A DNA stretch of 64,000 nucleotides from positions 3,038,001 to 3,102,000 of the forward strand of contig NC_057373.1 of assembly GCF_016906535.1 (NCBI RefSeq), read 5' to 3'. The stretch is from Rhizoctonia solani. Lineage: Eukaryota > Basidiomycota > Agaricomycetes > Cantharellales > Ceratobasidiaceae. Shown here one piece after another: positions 56,000 through 64,000 of the stretch. Below the pieces are notes generated by a model that worked only from the letters and a program-made list of their open reading frames with translations, did not search any database and was not told the DNA's origin. How positions within the stretch are numbered: position 1 is the stretch's first letter; each line of letters opens with the position of its first letter. A program made the translations under genes and the position numbers.

Positions 56000-57462
56000 T
56001 CATTTGTCGCCCTTGACGATGACGCTCTCGGGACGCATTGCGTATCCTGTCCAAGACTGGAACGGATACCAAATTAATTAATTAAAAAAATCCGTTCTTT
56101 CAATAATAATAAAACCACAAGGGGAACTTGTCTCACCTCGTCATAGATGGCGACAGGCGTATCCAGCAATTGACCAGCCAACCAAATCGTACCCGCGGTC
56201 ATACCCGAACCACAACTCTGCGGCAAAACCAACCACTCGAATTCAATCCCGATATAGTACCCCACAAAGTGTATACTCACCGCAACAATCGATCGACCGC
56301 GGCCGTTGTCCCCGACCGCCTTGTCGAATACTGCTTTCAGCTGATCGCGCGGCAAGACGGTCGTATAGCCCTTTCCTGATTCGTGTTTTTCGAGCAGGGT
56401 GCTAAATGGGAGCGAGTGCGCATGCGGTATATGGCCTGACGATAGACCTGGGCGTGGTTCGGGCTGTTCGCCCGTGAATCTTGCATCACAAAAACGATTG
56501 AATGAATGGATGGATTCAAAGGGGGGAGAGGACGATGACATACCTTCCATAAGGCCGTGCATCCAAAACGAGTTCCGCAGCGGGTGCAGAGGAAGGATCG
56601 AGCTTGGCGTTGGCCACGATTTGCTCGTATGCTGTGTACCGAGCGCCCCCGAGATTTCACACACTGAAATGAAAAAAGGCAGGAGAGGAAAGAAAACGTA
56701 CATCGGACCGCGGATTCGTTCAGCTTGGGTATGGTATACTTCGTAGACTGGACCTTGGCGCTCGGTTCGGCCGTTTCGATAGGCAGACCTTCGGCTTCCC
56801 AGCGAGGCAGCCCACCATCCAGGATGCCTGCTTTTTCGTGGCCGAAGCTCTGTACGTGCAAACAGGGTGACGATCAGGTTCTTGGCCGCGGAATTGGGGG
56901 TGATATGACGGACCTTGAACATGTACAGTGCGCGTGGAGAGGAGAATACGCCGTGGGTGTCGTAACTGCATCACATCGCATTCATCGATACATGCATGTT
57001 TTGGGGCGTTTAGTTTGCACTTGGACTTACAGAATTACTTGTGAGCTGGGTTCGATACCCATTTCCTCTGCGTCATAAGTGTTGAATTGCGAGATCATTG
57101 GAAGATTTTGGCTGCTCACCGCAAGCTTTGGCGAATACTTCGCCACTGGGCATCATATGCTTTAGTCCGAGCGGGTGCTGTGAGGCGACGGTGTCTAGAT
57201 CGAGGAACCTTGCCCCGGGGATCCTACGTTGCTTCCATTCCTCATATGCAGACCGTGGAGTACCTGGCATAAACCACGTCGAGTCGACAAAGATCGCACC
57301 AGATGCTGCATGAGCGTCTTTGGGAGCGAAAAGTAATTGCTGTTGCATCTTTTGGCTTGTATGTATGCTACGAGCTGTGTTAAGAATAGCGAATGCGGAG
57401 AACTTGGGCCTTTGAGCTTGGTGCCTAAAGCTGTGGAAAAGCAATGGTCCGAGTCGATTCAT
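56000..57462 (-). CDS. 3-Mercaptopyruvate sulfurtransferase (two rhodanese domains)
   Basis: Transfers sulfane sulfur from mercaptopyruvate (or thiosulfate) to acceptors such as thioredoxin or cyanide. The ATG at 57462 begins MNRLGPLLFHSFRHQAQRPK, a basic, Ser/Ala-rich mitochondrial presequence. A second in-frame ATG (MQQQLLFAPKD, about residue 39) could give a cytosolic form. The first, non-catalytic rhodanese domain has IFVDSTWFMPGTPRS, IPGARFLDLD and VILYDTHGVFSSPRA. The second has LVLDARPYGRFTGEQPEPR, GHIPHAHSLPF and the catalytic loop SCGSGMTAG. The CGSG-type loop points to mercaptopyruvate rather than thiosulfate preference. The C-terminus is WTGYAMRPESVIVKGDK, stop at 56000-56002. All key residues are present. 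Confidence 0.93.
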
Positions 57463-57803
57463 TTTATCTAGGAAGAGTCAAGTTGGTCCTTGTTGACATG
57501 TCCGTTGGCGCTGAGATTAGTGAGCCGATCGGATACTTATAAGCAAGGGTCGTTTCAGTAATGAGCCGCTGGTACTCATGTAAATGTGACCATTCTATGG
57601 TCCAGATTACTCTTCTGGAGATATGGTGGCATAGGATGCTAAGAGGTTACCCAATAAACGCCGGTGTTATCTGTATGGCAATCTCTACCCATAATGTTTT
57701 GCCAACAAGTCGGTATAAGCATTCTAGCATTAGTGTATAATTTGGTCGAACCGTCCTATGATGACATCGTGATTTATACAAGATGGTGTATTGCATCGCC
57801 GCC
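57463..57803. other. Gap upstream of the sulfurtransferase gene
   Basis: About 340 bp between two minus-strand genes: the sulfurtransferase promoter and the 3' UTR of the V-ATPase subunit C gene. No further feature is seen. Confidence 0.45.
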
Positions 57804-59447
57804 TCACACAACCCATGGGACCTAAAAGATATTAGCATGTAAGCATGGAATACCCCTCGAGTACCTACCTCGAACAGCACGTAGTCAAAGATCTCCTGCT
57901 CCATGAGTGTCTGATACTCTCCAACATAGTCTTCATCCGCATTGCCCGATTTCTTGTCGCGGCTTCTCGATTTGGAACCAAGGTAGGCAAAATGGCTTGC
58001 AAGTACGTCCAGTGTACGCTTAGTAGTCTTTGGTTCTGGCTGCGATGACGATGAGAATACGAATGGGTCTTGGTTTATACATATTCACCTTGACAATAAT
58101 CCCGGTGTAGCTTGCAGGTAATCCGTATCTCAACACGCTCTCTACAAACAAGCGAACGACCTTGATATGGACCAAGACTTGGAACGCCTCGGAGAAATTG
58201 GTCCGGGCGAGTCGTAGCAATTCAGTCTAACACAATTCCACGACTTGAGCTAGTTGGCCGTATAACCAGGATCGTTACATACCCAGAGCTCTTTCTCTGA
58301 AAGATCAGCCATCTGAAGTTCCTCGCGCTGTTTCTCTATTTCCTCCTCGTTGAAATCAAACTCGCGGATAATGAATCTAGTAAAGGTAAGTAAGACATCA
58401 GGTGAACAAACCATTGAACGCACTTGTTCTCCCGACATTTATTCGAAAATTCTTGCCTGACCTTGGTAAAGATTACGACCGAAAACAAGGAATACTCATC
58501 GTCCGCTTGAATCAATCTAAATAATTCGGAAGCAAGTCAGACAGAGACCATCAAATGATGTCATCACGCACTTTGAGGATCTAGGAACTACCATCCCAGC
58601 CAAGCGTTCATATGTAGAATTCCACTGCTTTACCAAATTCCTATCATGAATTCGTAAGCAACGAGGGGACAACCGAATTAATTCTACTCACTACTTACTT
58701 TGGTACGGCAACAAACACGGTCTCCATGTACTCTGATTCGGGAATGACATGCTCACGCTTTACAACATCAATGAGAGACCTCACTGAGAGGTTCCCGCTG
58801 TGCGAATTACAATAAGTTGTGGGTCCCAGCCATCCGGATGAGTACCTACGTCTTCTTGCGTTGCATTTGAGTCAGTGCACCTTTCGCAAGATTGTAGCTA
58901 CTGAGTTTGGTTTTCATTACATTGTCTATAGATGTGCTTTCCTGATCACTGCAACATTACGCGCTACCCTTTAAATATCTCAGCCTCACTTACCTTGACC
59001 AATGCATCAACAGTGTCGCGTAGGCTCCTTTCAGTGTTATACTTTCCAGAGTTCCATTTCCAGTTCTTGAGTAAATAATCATCACAAGTCTTCTCTTCGA
59101 CTAGCGTGTGTTGCGCGAGCCGTGAAGGGTCATTGTTTAGAAGATTGCGGAGAGTGTCGACAATCTTGCCAACCGTCGAAGTAGCATTAGAATCATGTTT
59201 AGGAAGTTCTTCAGAAAGAGTGATCAATAAGTCTAATGTCCCTGTCTAAAATCAAAGTTGTCTTTAGTCGATGTTCATTAATCATACCAGGCCTACTCAC
59301 CTTCAACTCTGGGACCTTGAACTCGCCCAGATTGCTTCGCGAGAGTGCCTTTTGAGTTTCGAGCTTTCCAGAAAGCTCCTGATACAAACCCTCGGCGTCA
59401 CCGTCGTTAGGAACCGCAATGAGCCACGAACTTTGGTCAGATGGCAT
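57804..59447 (-). CDS. VMA5: V-type ATPase subunit C
   Basis: Subunit C of the V1 sector, a peripheral-stalk-bound subunit that links V1 and Vo and controls their reversible assembly. The ATG at 59447 begins MPSDQSSWLIAVPNDGDAEG. Joined exons show FKVPELKVGTLDLLITLSEE, TLVEEKTCDDYLLKNWKWN, RSLIDVVKREHVIPESEYME, VFVAVPKNLVKQWNSTYERL, FIIREFDFNEEEIEKQREEL, LLRLARTNFSEAFQVLVHIK and RLFVESVLRYGLPASYTGII. The last exon is tiny and ends VPWVV at TGA 57804-57806. Length (about 390 residues) and order match the family. It is divergent from TIM10 with 131 bp between starts, so the two share a short promoter. Confidence 0.95.
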
Positions 59448-59578
59448 GATGGCTCAGCGAAAGCGCGTTCCACATTGGGACCCTGCAACTCCTATTCCCA
59501 AGCGCTGACATCACGTGGTATATTAACATTGTCCTCCGTACAGTTTACCCACCTCTCACACCCATATAACTCTTCGCA
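59448..59578. promoter_or_regulatory. Short bidirectional promoter, VMA5 / TIM10
   Basis: Only 131 bp separate the two divergent start codons, so both 5' UTRs and core promoters must fit here and control is probably shared. No TATA box is evident. Confidence 0.6.
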
Positions 59579-59954
59579 ATGTCTATGTTTGGAATTGGAG
59601 GCGGAAATAGGGCTGGCTCGCCCTCGGGCTCGATTAATCCCGCCCAGATTGAAATGGCAACCGCAGAACTTGACATGATCACAGATGTTTTCAACCGACT
59701 TGTATCGTGAGTGGGTAGCCTATCGTTGAACGAGGATCTGTCTGACGGTCTAGATGTGTTGGATGTATAGATCATGTCACTCCAAATGCATTAGTACCCG
59801 TTATACCGAACCTGATCTGAACAAGGGGGAGAGCGTGTGCATCGACCGTTGTGTTGCCAAATTCTTCGAAGTAAATCGCAAGGTTGGGGAGAAGCTACAA
59901 AATATGGGGCAAAGTGCTGCAGGAGCAGGATCAGGATCTTCATTCGGGTTCTGA
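59579..59954 (+). CDS. TIM10: Mitochondrial import chaperone Tim10
   Basis: A small Tim protein of the intermembrane space that, with Tim9, guides membrane proteins to TIM22 and SAM. Two exons (59579-59706, 59771-59954) give 103 residues starting MSMFGIGGG. The twin CX3C motifs are SCHSKC and CIDRC with 16 residues between them, matching the family. [20 protein letters not shown] and [19 protein letters not shown] are close to known Tim10 helices. The C-terminus is a Gly/Ser/Ala tail. The protein is complete, and no leader peptide is needed since import is by the MIA pathway. Confidence 0.95.
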
Positions 59955-60294
59955 ATAAATGCGCAAAGGATAGGCACATGAAACCCAAAAACAGTACGAA
60001 TTATTCGTGTAGCATATGTATTAATTACATTACGCCACCCATTCAGTGGCTTCGCATATCCCATTAACACCGAACCCATCTACCATAGCATTATCAAAAA
60101 TAATCGGTATGTCACTGTTGACTAAATCCTTCCTATGAGCGCATCCCACTGGCCAAGGCCCTGTAACGTAACGGGCGTCAACAAAATTTGAAGCAAGGCT
60201 GTGTGCAGGGTATAAACACGCAAAGTCAGACCACACTGCACCAGCCACGACAGTTCCTCTTTCTCTGAGTACCCTTCCGTCGTTCTAGTACATT
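59955..60294. other. Gap between TIM10 and the small zinc-binding gene
   Basis: About 340 bp holding the TIM10 3' UTR and the upstream region of the next plus-strand gene. Short minus-strand frames here have no motif. Confidence 0.4.
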
Positions 60295-60754
60295 ATGGGA
60301 AACGTGAGTTACATAGAATAATATTCTCCAGTCATCTCATCAATCAGTTCGTGCCTATAGGGTGCCAAGGCTCAACAAAAGCAGCAACGTAACGCAAAGA
60401 AAGCCGCGGATGCTGGTCCAAAGAGGCGAGTGAATAGTTCGTGCGGCGAAGCAATACCCAGGCTGAATGCCTTGAATGTTTCTCAGTCAGTTGAAAACTA
60501 ACGAGGCGGCAAAAAGTATCATTTGCCAGACATGCAGACAGAGTTTTGTGAGTCTCAAAGTAATTTCCAAACTCGTCTTGATTCTGATGGTATATTTCCA
60601 GCTGACCACGACACGCCTGCCTGCGTAAGTGTATACATTGCACGGTTGTACCCTATTACACTGACCCGTGACGAATAACAGATTGACACAGCACGTTGAG
60701 AATAAGCACAGTGGTAAAACAATGGCAGACTGCTTCCCTAACTACAAGGAGTAG
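60295..60754 (+). CDS. Small C2H2 zinc-binding protein (ZNF706/At2g23090-like)
   Basis: Five exons (60295-60303, 60361-60425, 60487-60547, 60602-60624, 60682-60754) give 76 residues. The N-terminus MGNGAKAQQKQQRNAKKAAD is the basic 4F5-like start of this family, followed by KSQLKTNEAAKSIICQTCRQ, then LTQHVENKHSGKTMADCFP. Cys-Cys-His-His ligands are in place (CQTC and HVENKH). In animals and plants these small proteins are conserved but poorly understood; ZNF706 has been linked to pluripotency exit. Exon 1 is only 9 nt (Met-Gly-Asn). Intron 2 (60426-60486) starts GCGAGT and ends CTCAG, so it is a GC-AG intron; frame and family homology both demand it. Confidence 0.9.
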
Positions 60755-60885
60755 ATCCTTCATATTCCCCTCATTTTCGCAGTCCGGGCGTTGGTCATGT
60801 AGAATGTCTACGAATTGATATTTGCTATCGTTAATTATAATACAATATCCACGATCAAACAGGGGCGAGCGAAGGCTATCAGCTT

Positions 60886-63800
60886 CTAGCCTTTTCCAGT
60901 ATATTTTTGAGCCTCCCATTCCCTCCATAACGCCCCAAACACTTCCCTTCCAACTGTGTCCAACATAGTTACCATGATCATATCCCGAGCCGGGATTCCA
61001 CACATAACACACAGGGCAAAAAGTCCAGGTTTCAATGCATTTCGTACGGCTGTGCTCATGTCAGCTGCCGATTCCGAATATGCTACTAGCAAATAAGGCG
61101 CATGACGTGCAAAGGGGCGAGCAAGTGATTCGGCCTTGGTCGCCTGTTCAGGCTTGTTGCTTCCAGACAGGCGAACAACGGTCTTGGTAGAGAGCCCGAC
61201 AAGTAGACGAGCGAGCTCAGTTGCTTTCTCAGATAGAGTCGCTTGAGATTCAGCGCTACGCTGCGGCGCATCGAGTGCATGTGACGTGCGAAGTCGCAGG
61301 ATGCGAATAAGTCGTGCGAGTAAAGCTTCGAGTTGTGCTAGAGTGGGGGTCAGGAGGTCACGCCGGAAACGCACAAGGGAATTCAGGGAAGCTACGATGG
61401 CCGAGTATGTTCTTAGGAAGATTTCCTCCGTCGAGGTAGTGGCGCGATCGAGTAGAATCCAGATGGCGGCCATGTCGGAGGCAGTGAGTGCATTGGCCTA
61501 TAAAAAAGACGGGAATTAGTTCTATTAGTCAGATGTAGTGGAAATCATGAGTTACCCTGTCGGTACATATTTCTGCAACAAATTTTGCGGATGCTTCCTG
61601 AAACACCACCAGTAGCGGTAGTCGAGCAAGAGCATGGAGAGCAGCAGTCGTACTTTTCCGGCGGGCCTTTGATGTTCCTGTCCAACATTATTTCCATGTG
61701 AGCATGCTGAAGCGATCAATTGATGCTGACTGACCCTCTGGAGCAAAGCGTATAGCCAAGCTCGCCATTCGGATGGTCGCAACCCGGTATGAAAGGTTGG
61801 TTTCCGGCTCTGACAATAACGTCACAACCTCGTTGGTGAGGTTCCCATGTTGCTCTGCGCTAATTCGTCGGCAAGCATCTCCGAACGAATCTTCAACACC
61901 CAGGGATGTATCTATGCACGCGAGATGAAGTCATTGACGGAGCCATCCCTCAGTTATCACATACCAATATCACGGCTCTGTGCGTTTAGCGTAAAAGCCG
62001 CGATGAGCAAACAAACATCTTCACCGGCATGCTGAATTTCTTGTGTGAGGAGTTGCAAAAGCGTCTGGCTCGCAATCGAGTTTTGTGCGAGCAACGCCCG
62101 TAAAAAGCGACGAGCCCGGCGAGAAGTTCGTGTTCCATCTGCAATGCATATGAGCGCTTGTCGATAACTACTAAATGCGTGGATCGGCGGACCTAACTGG
62201 AGCCACTGCTCGTATAAATGAAGCGATCTAGCGACTTCAATTAGTAGATCAGAAACCGCCTGCTGAGTTTCCTCGACCCGGTTGTAGATTTGCTGTAAAA
62301 TTTTCACCATACATGCACGGATCTCATCGGGAAGTCTGCAAACAGCCGTGGGACAACAGTAAGCCAAGGAGATAGAGTCAAGGTGGGAATAGGAGGCTGC
62401 GAAATGGAGAAGGCTTACGTAGATTTCGTATCCCAGGTCTCAAGGATTGTATTGAGTAATGATAGAGTTGCCCGGATGGATATCACAGTACTAGGATCGT
62501 CCCAATACGGCAAGTCGAATAACTGGAATTTTCAACAGCCCGAAGAATAGCAACAATATCATCTGGGGTGCCGGTGTCTTTTGCGAGCCGAGAATATACC
62601 CTGACACAAGACTCAGTAGAGGTCCAGATCTGTATACCCACAAATCCATACCTGAAAGACATTGTCAAGATGAGCAGAACGTCATCGGCATCCTGAGGGC
62701 TACTCGGGGGTTCTTTGATGGTTTGGAATTGGGGGTCGAGGAGGTACCGGATGTATTCCTCTGGCAGGGCCTATGAAGAATACACCAATTGGTCAATGCC
62801 GCATCCAAAGGATCGCATGGACTTACGACAGCACTACCCGAGCTCAGCTGGCGCAAGACGACTTGCACAGCAGCCCGGTCTATCAACCGAGTCGCAAGAA
62901 CGTCAGCACATGGGCCCCGGGAAAGTAGTGCTACCTTGACTGATCGGTCAAGATAGTCTGGCGGAGCGAGAGCGGCAATGTAATACATTGAAATAGCGAC
63001 ATCGTGGGAGCCCGCTTGTTTGGATACCTTGCCCTTGCGTATTGCCTTGAGAGCTTTATGCAGGTCGGCTTCGTCAAGCGAGCTAGTGTCTTGTAATATT
63101 TTCTCATTGAGAGCCCCTATTGAAATTCCGGTGGGTTGATGACTATCTGCAAACCGGCTGGCACTCACTTCGTATATTGGCCATTTCCCAAAACTGAGCC
63201 AGGGTGACAGTCTTGTCAAACAATCCGGCCGAAGTGACGCTACTGCCACCATGCGCCGTTCGATTCATGGCGACGAACAAATTTAGTATAATCTTTAGTT
63301 GCTCCACCGACAGGTTGGATCTAATAAAAGTGCCAGTTCAGTAAACCTACCGACTTTGGCACGCCGCAGCACCACTTACTCAATAATGTGAAGTTGCCTA
63401 TCAAGCAACAATACCCACAATGGAAACCATAGATGGTTTTCCGTATGGGCTAACGAGCCATTCCAAGACAAATCTTGCTGACTGTCGGCATCACGTTGAA
63501 CCCGAGCGAGCGCGGCATCCCAAACCCTGCATATATGCTCTTTCGGACGCTGGCTTTGGGTCAAAACACGAACCTAAAAAAAGATAAGCTCAGAACACCA
63601 ATCCAAAACGGGTACCTGGATGTCTCACAATTTCAGTGACCAGCTCTCCCGAAATAGAATCATTTTCAATCATGTTTAGCATTAGAGCCTCTTCAGCCAT
63701 GACATCATGCTCGGGTATATGTCTCGACTGGACCGGAGACCTGCTCTGATGCAAGGCATACCGGATACGCAGAGCCGCAGCGAGCACAACTTGGTTCTCC

Positions 63801-64000
63801 CATGAAAGTTGCTCCATATCCACAAGCGCCCTAACGGTCTCTGACAAGACACCAGCATCAAACTCGTCCACACATATCCTCAACTGCTCGAATACATCAG
63901 CCTTGAGCGTTTTCACAGGTAAACTCGACAACACATCCACAATGAGACGTGATGCAAGTGCAACATGGACCGCACGGGATTCATGCTCCCCAGGTCCCAC
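60886..64000 (-). CDS. URB2: Ribosome-biogenesis protein Urb2/Npa2, C-terminal part
   Basis: Urb2 takes part in early 60S pre-ribosome assembly in the nucleolus. The identification rests on the C-terminal domain: ATELARLLVGLSTKTVVRLS, RPFARHAPYLLVAYSESAAD, NALKPGLFALCVMCGIPARD and the closing VGREVFGALWREWEAQKYTG before the TAG at 60886-60888. The rest, from about 61500 to 64000, is an alpha-helical, Leu/Ala-rich protein split by short introns, as expected for this long repeat-like family. The frame is open at the right edge (63590-64000), so the N-terminus lies outside the window. It is convergent with the zinc-binding gene, 131 bp apart. Confidence 0.85.

Overview
The window is nuclear DNA from a filamentous basidiomycete. 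Genes are compact and interrupted by many short introns (mostly about 45-65 nt, GT-AG, occasionally GC-AG), both strands are used, and spacing is close. The gene set (GH72 glucanosyltransferase, Vac8, fungal ADAM protease, DUF7918-like and F-box family proteins) is typical of Agaricomycetes. I suspect a Rhizoctonia/Ceratobasidium-type genome, but that is inference from gene flavour, not a search. All splice junctions were read by eye.

Layout. Region 1 (1-15100) is mostly housekeeping: a TBC RabGAP (minus), eIF5 (plus), a Kes1/Osh4-type oxysterol-binding protein (minus), a coiled-coil protein of unknown role (plus) and a Gcn20-type ABC-F ATPase (plus). Region 2 (15100-24700) is looser and more AT-rich. 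It holds an F-box protein and a 15-exon CofD/YvcK-like protein that looks broken until its micro-exons are spliced, then two stretches of apparently decayed minus-strand coding sequence and one copy of a dispersed repeat. Region 3 (24700-30000) has Vac8 and a GPI-anchored GH72 beta-1,3-glucanosyltransferase, both plus. Region 4 (30000-41500) is an accessory block: the second repeat copy, a tandem pair of FSP1/AIFM2-like flavoproteins whose copies have diverged in telling ways, an unrecognised 236-residue protein, one intact and one truncated DUF7918-like gene, and other fragments.

Region 5 (41500-49200) has an SCP2-type thiolase, an SMN homologue with an acidic tail after its YG box, a membrane-anchored pepsin-like protein lacking the first catalytic Asp, and a TMEM53/DUF829 hydrolase-like protein. 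Region 6 (49200-52600) is poor in genes and contains a 47-nt CT microsatellite. Region 7 (52600-64000) is dense again: an ADAM metalloprotease, a mercaptopyruvate sulfurtransferase, V-ATPase subunit C, Tim10, a small zinc-binding protein and the C-terminal part of Urb2, which runs off the right edge.

No operon-like system, CRISPR array, rRNA or convincing tRNA was seen. The genes serve separate eukaryotic processes (translation, membrane traffic, wall building, mitochondrial import, ribosome and snRNP assembly). The most unusual content is the diverged flavoprotein pair, the pseudo-protease, the extended SMN, the unrecognised 236-residue protein and the decayed lineage-specific coding stretches around the dispersed repeats.
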